From assembly GCF_937981445.1 (NCBI RefSeq), contig NZ_CALJON010000026.1, forward strand, positions 1 through 11,586: 11,586 nucleotides of DNA, read 5' to 3'. Shown piece by piece: positions 6,101-11,586 of this stretch. The position numbers were made by a program, and so were the translations under genes. Under the pieces are notes generated by a model that did no database searches, had not been told where the DNA came from, and saw only the letters and a list, made by a program, of their open reading frames with translations. The stretch's first letter is position 1. Each line of letters opens with the position of its first letter. This DNA is from an uncultured Veillonella sp. Its GTDB lineage: Bacteria; Bacillota; Negativicutes; Veillonellales; Veillonellaceae.

Positions 6101-8715
6101 GCTAATTCATCATTTGCCATAACGGTTCCAGTTAAAGGATTATACCCCGTATAGCCTGTTCCTCGATTAGCTTGAGAAAAAGCACCTAAGGCAACGCCAT
6201 GAGCAACACTTGCATTAGCCTTATACCCCATTGCAACGCCTTGTGCAGCCGTTACTTCACTACTACCCCCAACGGCTGTCGCCTGATTAGCAGTTACTTT
6301 ACTGCCACCACCAACTGCAGTACCTTGGCTAGAATTTTCAACTGTTGATAAATACCCTACTGCAGTCGCCGCAGTAGAATTTTTTAGACTTGACTTATTA
6401 CCAATACCTACAGCACTTTGAGAGTTATTAATTCCAGCTTCATTACCTAATAATATACTATTTGTTCCATCTGTAATGGAAGATGAAGTACCAATAAGTA
6501 CCGCATTATTTGAGATTTGACTTAAACCTAATATCTTATTCCCTACACCAATAACCGTAGCATCTGCAGCCTTCTCACCTACATAAGAACCACTGCCAAT
6601 AGCAATTGCTCTATCACTATTAGTTTTTAGTTCAAAATCATTTGCACCGCTGCCAACAGCACCTAGTTTAACTGCACTTATACCAATACCTATAGAATTA
6701 ACTCCATTAGTTTGAGTGAATGTACCTACTGCAACAGATTGGTTTCCTGTTGCTTTAGCTTCACTACCAGCAGCCACACCAAATTGACCTGCTGATGTAT
6801 TATACCCTAATGCAAGTGAACGAATACTGCTAGCATCAGCATGAGAACCAACTGCTAATGAATATTCACCAGCATGGGCGCCAAAACCAAGAGCAGTCCC
6901 CTGATGACCATCGGCAATACTATTCTGACCAACAGCAGTAGTGCCACCACCAGTAGCTTTCGCATCAGAAACACCTAATGGCTGTGCATCAACCGCAGGG
7001 TCTACATCAATATATTTTAAACCAATATCAATATTACTGCCGTCTTGATTTATTTTAATACCACGTTCTGCACGCAATGTTACAGTACTACCGTTTTTAA
7101 TCTCAGTCGCTTCACCATTAGCTGTAGCTTCCGAATCACCGGTAACCTTAATAGATGGCGCTTTACCTACTCCAAGGGTCCAAGAAGAATTACCTACCGC
7201 TGTAGTAACATCATCTTTAGTCGCAATATTGTCAACAGTAAAAGCTTGACCATCATTACGATTAATAGTCAAGGTATTACCAGACATGCTTGCGCCAGTA
7301 ATGTACTTGTCTTGAAGACCTGAAATAGTAACTGTATCTTTTGTACCATTTTGGTTCGTATTCAATGTGATAGAACCTGTACCATCTGCATTATAAGTAG
7401 CAGCGCTATCTTCTACTTTTGTATCAGTATCTACGGAATTTACAGTGTATTTTGTATAGGCTGCTGATGTATCTGTAGCTACAGTTACATTAGTACCTGC
7501 CACCACTTCTACTTTGGCAGCTTTGAGCTGTGCCACGTTAACAGCATCAGTATCTGCAAAGCCTGCTGCTACGTTAGTGATTTGACGAGTTTTACCAGTA
7601 GTACCAACAGAGACTGCGCCTAGAGTCGAGTTCCAAGTAGGATCACTTGTTTTTGTTGAAGCATCACCAGTTAATGGATCATAACCAACTTGTGCACCTG
7701 CTGCGCGGTCAGTTTTAGCATAAGCACCTAATGCTACACCTGTTTCTACATTTGCATTAGTATAACCACCAATCGCTAGAGAATCTTCGGCTGTAGCTGT
7801 AGCTGCAGAACCAACCGCTGTAGCGCTATCAGCCAAGGTCATAGAGTTATTGCCAATGGCTACAGACGTATCTCCAATAGCAGTTGCATATAAACCAGCC
7901 GCAACAGCACCTAAGTTATGAGCTGTTGCACGAGAGCCTAAGGCAGTAGCACCATATGCGGCACCATTACGTTCTTTTAATGCATCACCACTATCCTTTG
8001 TAGGTACAACAGTATACTCACCGTCATCACCTTTAGTGATTGTTTTAGTACCCTTGGAACCATCTGTAATGACCATTGAGTCACCCGCATTTTCAGGCAA
8101 TGCGGAAACCATAGCACCAGTCCCCACTACGGTAGCCTGTGTGGTATCAATAAAATTAGCATTATTACCAATAGCAATAGCACCATTACCACCATTTACT
8201 TTAGAGCTTACCCCAAAAGCTACAGAATTATTGCCTTCACGACCAGAACCTGTATCTGAGTTCTGAATCACGGAATCAAAACCTACTGCAGTAGCTGAAC
8301 CTGATAAAGCTTTAGCTTGCGGGCCTACAGCAGTAGCCGCTACCCCTGTAGCATTCGCTTCATAGCCAATGGCCATAGCAGCCATAGAATCACTAGCAGT
8401 CGTTGCATCCTTGCCAATAGCAATAGCGCCACTAGTATTAGTAGTAGCATTTTTACCCATAGCAATAGACAAATCAGCTTTACTCTTAGCCGCATTACCA
8501 ATAGCAATAGAATTACTATTAGTGCTTTCAGTATTTTGACCTAGCGCAACAGCGTAAAAACCCTTAGCATCAGCATTTAAGCCAATAGCTACGCTTCCTA
8601 TGCTTACAGTCTTAGCTTTAGGCCCAATAGCAACAGAGTTATTTCCTTTTGCACCATCATTAGCTACATTACTACCTGCACCAGTTTCAGTAGATTTAAC
8701 AGATAAATATTTCAC
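3154..8715 (-). CDS. Trimeric autotransporter adhesin, stalk and YadA anchor part (probably the 3' portion of a frameshifted gene)
   Basis: 1853 residues from a GTG at 8715, with no signal peptide and no usable ribosome-binding site. It starts inside a head-entry motif (KYLSVKST..GNNSVAIGP). Layout: β-roll head about 1-330; neck 377-396; stalk 397-570; second head 571-870 with a short helical insert; neck 930-949; long stalk to 1690 with neck-like ITNVAAATADTDAVNVSQL modules about every 123 residues, a collagen-like GKPGADGQPGKDG patch at 1438-1450, and a Gly/Asp-rich segment near 1570-1670; final neck 1692-1709; YadA anchor 1712-1795 (one helix and four β-strands, ending NLGVSLRVG). A 58-residue tail follows, ending in a leucine zipper. 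The anchor family forms a trimeric outer-membrane pore. Alone, this product could not be exported; it is best read together with 8712-11399. Family certain; independent expression doubtful. Confidence 0.92.
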   Translation of the reverse strand: MKYLSVKSTETGAGSNVANDGAKGNNSVAIGPKAKTVSIGSVAIGLNADAKGFYAVALGQNTESTNSNSIAIGNAAKSKADLSIAMGKNATTNTSGAIAIGKDATTASDSMAAMAIGYEANATGVAATAVGPQAKALSGSATAVGFDSVIQNSDTGSGREGNNSVAFGVSSKVNGGNGAIAIGNNANFIDTTQATVVGTGAMVSALPENAGDSMVITDGSKGTKTITKGDDGEYTVVPTKDSGDALKERNGAAYGATALGSRATAHNLGAVAAGLYATAIGDTSVAIGNNSMTLADSATAVGSAATATAEDSLAIGGYTNANVETGVALGAYAKTDRAAGAQVGYDPLTGDASTKTSDPTWNSTLGAVSVGTTGKTRQITNVAAGFADTDAVNVAQLKAAKVEVVAGTNVTVATDTSAAYTKYTVNSVDTDTKVEDSAATYNADGTGSITLNTNQNGTKDTVTISGLQDKYITGASMSGNTLTINRNDGQAFTVDNIATKDDVTTAVGNSSWTLGVGKAPSIKVTGDSEATANGEATEIKNGSTVTLRAERGIKINQDGSNIDIGLKYIDVDPAVDAQPLGVSDAKATGGGTTAVGQNSIADGHQGTALGFGAHAGEYSLAVGSHADASSIRSLALGYNTSAGQFGVAAGSEAKATGNQSVAVGTFTQTNGVNSIGIGISAVKLGAVGSGANDFELKTNSDRAIAIGSGSYVGEKAADATVIGVGNKILGLSQISNNAVLIGTSSSITDGTNSILLGNEAGINNSQSAVGIGNKSSLKNSTAATAVGYLSTVENSSQGTAVGGGSKVTANQATAVGGSSEVTAAQGVAMGYKANASVAHGVALGAFSQANRGTGYTGYNPLTGTVMANDELAIATALGRADDLAQYNATMQSADTNSQEYVVAKMNKEILLATYKPSMSAVSVGRVNMTRQITNVAAGLADTDAVNVAQLKQLRATGTNYAGDDTTRVHRDLGDELTIKGGADISTDEAKAKLTDGNIGVVANKDTNGLEIKLVKDINLTDKGSVVFGDGATAPKLDATGLILPNTDAAKTVKVSTDGISAGSQKITNVAAATADTDAVNVSQLNAVKTSTDDKLGKFTVGTDAAGNADGIDVDKDNTRFDILGANGNITTTLEGRQVKVGLSNTLNLTADGSIAFGNDATSPKLDAKGLTVSDTVKFTNAGISAGAQQIKNVKAGTDDTDAVNVSQLNEVKNSAAGKLGGFTIGADAPTEGENKTITVNKDNTHFDVKGVDNIKTEVKGNAIEVGLAKDVTLTDGSVTTTKDGVTTKVDGSGITITPSKGDAAKAVSLTNEGLNNGGNKITNVADGDITDTSKDAINGSQLKGVKDELQGNIDKLESKLGAAGDLTTVDKDGNPVVKGNDGNYYNPTDLNEDGTPKDDAKPVDTALGSGADTSGLGLDNKDNDKPITKDEAKDIIGGKPGADGQPGKDGLLDKTGPSLNNLVTVKDLQALAQAGLDFGGDTGDDAHRALSQKLTINGGISDESKLTDNNIGVVANGSDTLTVKLAKDIDLGKDGSVTTGNTTINNDGLTVKGEDGKPGTTVGSDGMGVNGDDGKPATTVGKDGISTNGKDGISVNGEDGSSTTIKPDGVTSKDPNGNSTVLGPNGVEVKDKDSNTVVTINDKGISNNNGGPTNLNDGLNVPGGLVVKPAETVNGEYVPGTGTISAEGNRIQNVAPGIEATDAVNVGQLGGVKRDLSNRMNTIGAHAAAMAALHPMEYLEDEKLSVAAGVGTFHSKQAVAVGAFYRPNDDTMFSVGGSFGGSENMFNLGVSLRVGQDNDYAKAAQNYKQAPLSTMTVLDEKVTNLEKENADLKGQLEEQRQQIKMLMERLGVQ
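7528..7555 (-). repeat. Exact neck repeat, copy in the 1853-codon ORF
   Basis: Identical over 28 nt to 1109-1136 and over 24 nt (7532-7555) to 8908-8931. Encodes the first neck of this ORF. Other necks, near 3600, 5110, 5470, 5880 and 10450, share the motif with more base differences. Confidence 0.85.
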
Positions 8716-8727
8716 AGCCCTAATTTA
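8705..8727 (-). other. Frameshift junction splitting one adhesin into two ORFs
   Basis: The upstream frame reads ...TTA GGG CTG TGA, and the downstream ORF is called from the overlapping GTG (GTGA, 8712-8715). Reading GGG then GCT GTG AAA (one extra G, or a -1 slip) gives ...DKLGAVKYLSV, which continues smoothly from stalk into a head-entry motif. The upstream protein has a comparable entry (FQYVSINSSVAG..GGNSVAIGP) in the middle of its chain. No X-XXY-YYZ slippery heptamer is present, so a one-base loss in the G run is likelier than programmed frameshifting. Confidence 0.8.
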
Positions 8728-11399
8728 TCAGTTACATCTTTAGACAAAGCAAGTTTTACAGCTTGACCGTCTTTATCGACAGTGGTAGTAATATTTCCAT
8801 CGCCATTAATAGCAAGTTGTTGTGTAGCTAAATTAACATTACCCACAGCCGTAGTATCTGTTGTTAAATTATCACCAGTAACATTTAATGTTACATTTTT
8901 CAATTGAGCCACGTTAACAGCATCAGTATCTAATGTACCAGCGGCTACATTATTAATTTGACGGGTTAATCCTGTTTCACTATCACCTATAGATACGCCA
9001 GCTGCAGTAGCTTGCCATGTAGATACCATCTTATTAGCTTCAGTTACTTTAGCTGTTAAAGCTGCCTTCTTTTCATCTAAAGTTGTTTCCGCAGAAGCTA
9101 AGTTTTTATCTATTTCAGCAATTTCTTCGGCAGTTTTACCGTTTTTAGAATTTTGTAAATCAATCACTGCTTGACGAGCTGTATCTACTTCACCTTGAGC
9201 TGTAGCAATATCAGTTTGTAATGTATCATAAACTGATTTCTGATCACCTAAGAATGCAGATAGGTCTGCTTGTTTACCAGATGGATCATAACCAAAGGAG
9301 CCTTTATCTACATTAGTAATAGAATCTGTACCAAGTGCAACACCAGCTACCTTATTAGCACGTGCACGACTGCCTAATGCAAGAGTTGACTCGCCAATAG
9401 CATCAGCATCAAAGCCTACTGCAGTAGCATAAGTACCATCAGTCTTAGTATTTCTACCAATAGCAGCTGAGAAATCACCTTTTGCTACAGCAATAAATCC
9501 TAAGGCTAAGGAGTTTGTATTATGTGCTTCAGCACCAGCGCCAAATGCTGTATTTTGATAGCCAAAAGCTTTAGCATCAGTACCTACAGCTGTAGAGAAA
9601 TAATATTTACTCTTATCCAACGGATTCGTCATTACTTCTTCGCTAGTCCCTATATTACGGTAGCCTGGATTGGATGTATCACTTGGCTTAGTACCCGGAT
9701 CAACTGGCGTCATTTCACCAATATAGGCGGAGTTACCTATTGCTAAAGAGGAGGCAGCTTTATCAGTAACAATTGTACCTTTACCAATAGCTACAGTCTC
9801 TACAGAATTAGAGGAAGCACCTGTACCGATAACAACAGAGTTACCAGAATTTGTTGCTTTTGCTTGAGAGCCTAATAAAACCACTTGCTGCGAATTATCA
9901 GCTTTAGCATGTACACCAGCTACAACCGCTTGTTTAGTTTTAGTTACTGAAACACCATCACCAATGCCTATTGAATAGTGACTACTATTATCTATAGTAG
10001 CTGCATCACCAAGTGCAATCGCTGATTGAGATAAAGCTTTAGCCTGCCCAATCGCAATACCAAAGCTAGTTGCTTGTGAACGCATCCCTAGCGCCACAGC
10101 ATTAGTTCCAGTAGCTTTTGCTTCATACCCCATAGCAATACCTGTTGAACCCGTAGTATTAGCGCTAGAGCCAATAGCTACTGCACCAGTATTCTCTGCT
10201 TTTGCACCAGAACCTAATGCTGTAGCAAACCCTGTTCCAGCAGCAACACTATTTTCACCAATGGCTACATTGGATACGGCAGTAGCTGAAGCATTAGGGC
10301 CAATAGCGACGGAGTTACCACCTGTTGCACCTTTATTATCTTTATTACCAGCTACCGAAGAGTTAATAGATACATACTGAAAAGCATTAGCATCCAACTT
10401 AGTTGCCAACTGTGTCCCCACAGCAGCACTCAAATCTTTCAACTGACGTACGTTAACTGCATCAGTATCTTGTCCACCGGCTGCCACATTGGTAATTTGA
10501 CGAGTGCTAACTGGCACGACATTACCATTTTGACCAACATAGGACTCTCTACCAACACTTACTGCCCCATCTGTAGATTTATATACAGAGTCATCCACAT
10601 TAGCTGGCTTCTGAGCAGTAAATACAGCTTCACGGTCTGGCAAAATACCCCCAATTCGGCCTGTATAGCCTATTTTATCGCCACTTTGAGGAATGTAACC
10701 ATAACTACCAGCAGAACGATTAGCTACAGAATTTCGGCCTAAAGCAACGCAACCTTCAGCCGTTGTAGCAGCGCCATAACCTAATGCCACTGCTCCAGTA
10801 ACTGGTGCCGCTATAGTCGAATGTCCACCAATCGCTATCGAACCAATGCCTTGGGCATTAGACTCAGAGCCAATAGAAATTAAGTCTGAATAATTTCCAT
10901 CCAACTTAATATTCTCCCCCATAGCAATAGCATTGGTTGTATAGCCTGAGGTATGAGTGTTATAGCCTAATACGATACTTTTACCACTTTCTGCACTAGT
11001 GTTCTCACCAATAACAATGCTCTTTTCTCCACCAGACTTAGCACCTACACCAATAGCTAAATTCCCACCGTTTTGTGCTAATGCACCACTACCAATGGCA
11101 ATACCTGGGCCTGCATTAGTCGCGGCCCCTTTACCAATAACGATGGAGTCATTTCCTACAGCCTCTGAACCATCACCAATAGCTATGCTCCCATCATATT
11201 TAGACTTTGAGTCCTTACCAATGGCAATGGATGTATTTTCGTCGTTAGATGTGTCTGCAGCTCCTTCACCTAAAGCCACACCATTGCCTCTACCAGCCAC
11301 ATTAGTAGCTGCCCAAGTAGTACCAATTACACTGCCTGTTAGGGCACTAACTGCTAACGCAACACCAATCTTTCTAAAACATTTAGAATTCTTAGGCAC
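8712..11399 (-). CDS. Trimeric autotransporter adhesin, signal peptide and first two heads (probably the 5' portion of a frameshifted gene)
   Basis: 895 residues from a GTG at 11399, chosen because AAGGGAG lies 7 nt upstream and a good signal peptide follows: Lys/Arg at 3, 6, 9 and 10, a hydrophobic core at 11-26, and cleavage near Trp-Ala30. Layout: first β-roll head about 32-230 (repeats such as SIAIGKDS and GIAIGSGA), loop insert to about 290, neck 300-320 (RQITNVAAGGQDTDAVNVRQL); second head about 339-705; a helical hairpin insert about 710-790; neck 813-833; short stalk to 895. There is no YadA anchor, so the chain stops in mid-architecture. Exported alone, it would have nothing to hold it in the outer membrane. 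The 1853-codon frame supplies the missing parts; joined, they make about 2748 residues with four heads. The role is inferred to be adhesion or aggregation; the ligand is unknown. Confidence 0.92.
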   Translation of the reverse strand: MPKNSKCFRKIGVALAVSALTGSVIGTTWAATNVAGRGNGVALGEGAADTSNDENTSIAIGKDSKSKYDGSIAIGDGSEAVGNDSIVIGKGAATNAGPGIAIGSGALAQNGGNLAIGVGAKSGGEKSIVIGENTSAESGKSIVLGYNTHTSGYTTNAIAMGENIKLDGNYSDLISIGSESNAQGIGSIAIGGHSTIAAPVTGAVALGYGAATTAEGCVALGRNSVANRSAGSYGYIPQSGDKIGYTGRIGGILPDREAVFTAQKPANVDDSVYKSTDGAVSVGRESYVGQNGNVVPVSTRQITNVAAGGQDTDAVNVRQLKDLSAAVGTQLATKLDANAFQYVSINSSVAGNKDNKGATGGNSVAIGPNASATAVSNVAIGENSVAAGTGFATALGSGAKAENTGAVAIGSSANTTGSTGIAMGYEAKATGTNAVALGMRSQATSFGIAIGQAKALSQSAIALGDAATIDNSSHYSIGIGDGVSVTKTKQAVVAGVHAKADNSQQVVLLGSQAKATNSGNSVVIGTGASSNSVETVAIGKGTIVTDKAASSLAIGNSAYIGEMTPVDPGTKPSDTSNPGYRNIGTSEEVMTNPLDKSKYYFSTAVGTDAKAFGYQNTAFGAGAEAHNTNSLALGFIAVAKGDFSAAIGRNTKTDGTYATAVGFDADAIGESTLALGSRARANKVAGVALGTDSITNVDKGSFGYDPSGKQADLSAFLGDQKSVYDTLQTDIATAQGEVDTARQAVIDLQNSKNGKTAEEIAEIDKNLASAETTLDEKKAALTAKVTEANKMVSTWQATAAGVSIGDSETGLTRQINNVAAGTLDTDAVNVAQLKNVTLNVTGDNLTTDTTAVGNVNLATQQLAINGDGNITTTVDKDGQAVKLALSKDVTDKLGL
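8908..8931 (-). repeat. Exact neck repeat, copy in the 895-codon ORF
   Basis: 24 nt identical to 7532-7555 and 1113-1136. It encodes the last neck before the frameshift junction. It and the 7532 copy flank the junction at a distance of 1376 bp. Confidence 0.85.
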
Positions 11400-11406
11400 T
11401 TTAAAT

Positions 11407-11413
11407 CTCCCTT
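11407..11413 (-). promoter_or_regulatory. Ribosome-binding site AAGGGAG for the GTG start
   Basis: AAGGGAG on the minus strand ends 7 nt before the GTG at 11399. It supports the GTG as the true start, since no in-frame ATG lies near and the signal peptide begins right there. Confidence 0.8.
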
Positions 11414-11493
11414 CTTAATCCACATAACGGTTTCACAATAAAAGATAAATCTTCTTTCTCTACTTCAAAACTACTATCGTATCGCCTCCAATT

Positions 11494-11514
11494 AAAATTA
11501 ATCATCATAATTTT
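11494..11514 (-). promoter_or_regulatory. Inverted repeat in the 5' leader
   Basis: AAAATTA and TAATTTT form 7-bp arms around a 7-nt loop, just downstream of the predicted transcription start. It is all A/T pairs and so a weak hairpin. It could be a leader structure or a protein site, or chance in AT-rich DNA. Confidence 0.35.
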
Positions 11515-11530
11515 GATTAGGGTTTTAAAT

Positions 11531-11536
11531 AGTATA
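11531..11536 (-). promoter_or_regulatory. Candidate -10 box TATACT for the right adhesin gene
   Basis: TATACT on the minus strand is one mismatch from consensus and would give a leader of about 125 nt. Hexamers 15-18 bp upstream do not resemble TTGACA, because the palindrome at 11539-11560 fills that space. The promoter may need an activator, or the real promoter may lie beyond the window edge. Confidence 0.45.
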
Positions 11537-11538
11537 CT

Positions 11539-11560
11539 TGCACGTATTACTTAACGTGCA
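11539..11560. promoter_or_regulatory. 22-bp palindrome, possible operator
   Basis: TGCACGT and ACGTGCA are perfect 7-bp arms separated by 8 bp. The element ends 2 bp upstream of the candidate -10 and covers the position of a -35 box. No T-run follows on either strand, so it is not a terminator. Spacing of about one and a half helical turns between arm centres fits a dimeric regulator. Which regulator is unknown. Confidence 0.55.
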
Positions 11561-11586
11561 TGAATAATTTAATATAAAATTCATAT

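Noticed and set aside
8712..8715. Two-gene operon with translational coupling at GTGA
   Set aside because: The second product would lack a signal peptide although it carries an outer-membrane anchor, and its start falls inside a conserved domain-entry motif. The overlap is better explained as a frameshift scar.
8705..8727. Programmed -1 ribosomal frameshift
   Set aside because: The zero-frame codons TTA GGG CTG contain no X-XXY-YYZ heptamer, and I see no obvious downstream stem. A one-base loss is simpler, though a weak slip cannot be excluded.
11539..11560. Terminator of a gene beyond the right edge
   Set aside because: The palindrome has no T-run after it on either strand.

Overview
The window is part of a cluster of trimeric autotransporter adhesin (TAA, YadA-like, type Vc secretion) genes, all on the minus strand. 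AT-rich DNA, YadA-type β-roll heads, 'NVAAG..DTDAVNVAQL' necks and an outer-membrane anchor with a helical tail after the barrel suggest a diderm Firmicute (Negativicutes), most likely Veillonella. The genus is inferred from protein style, not from a marker gene.

Layout, in the direction of transcription (right to left). (a) 11400-11586: upstream region with a ribosome-binding site, a possible -10 box, a 22-bp palindrome where a -35 should lie, and a leader inverted repeat. (b) 8712-11399: an 895-residue ORF with a signal peptide, two heads and a helical insert, but no anchor. (c) 3154-8715: an 1853-residue ORF with no signal peptide, two more heads, a long stalk and the YadA anchor. Frames (b) and (c) overlap by 4 bp in the middle of a conserved head-start motif. 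They read as one adhesin of about 2748 residues split by a one-base frameshift next to a GGG run. (d) 2423-3153: a 731-bp AT-rich intergenic region with a 15-bp tandem repeat just after the stop, a strong bidirectional terminator, a consensus promoter, a leader of about 270 nt with a hairpin, and a 7-codon micro-ORF overlapping the next start. (e) 1-2422: the first 807 codons of a second adhesin, running off the left edge of the window.

All proteins here would act at the cell surface. The signal peptide directs Sec export, the C-terminal barrel trimerises in the outer membrane, and heads on stalks mediate attachment or autoaggregation. As sequenced, (b) should be exported without an anchor and (c) has an anchor without an export signal, so this adhesin is probably off in this genome copy unless the frame is corrected. 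Gene (e) also has a one-base frame conflict: the ATG with the good ribosome-binding site is one nucleotide out of frame with the ORF. Two separate one-base frame problems at homopolymer runs, plus exact 24-28 nt neck repeats within and between genes, suggest a locus prone to on/off switching and recombination, although assembly error has to be excluded. No RNA genes, insertion sequences or CRISPR arrays were seen.
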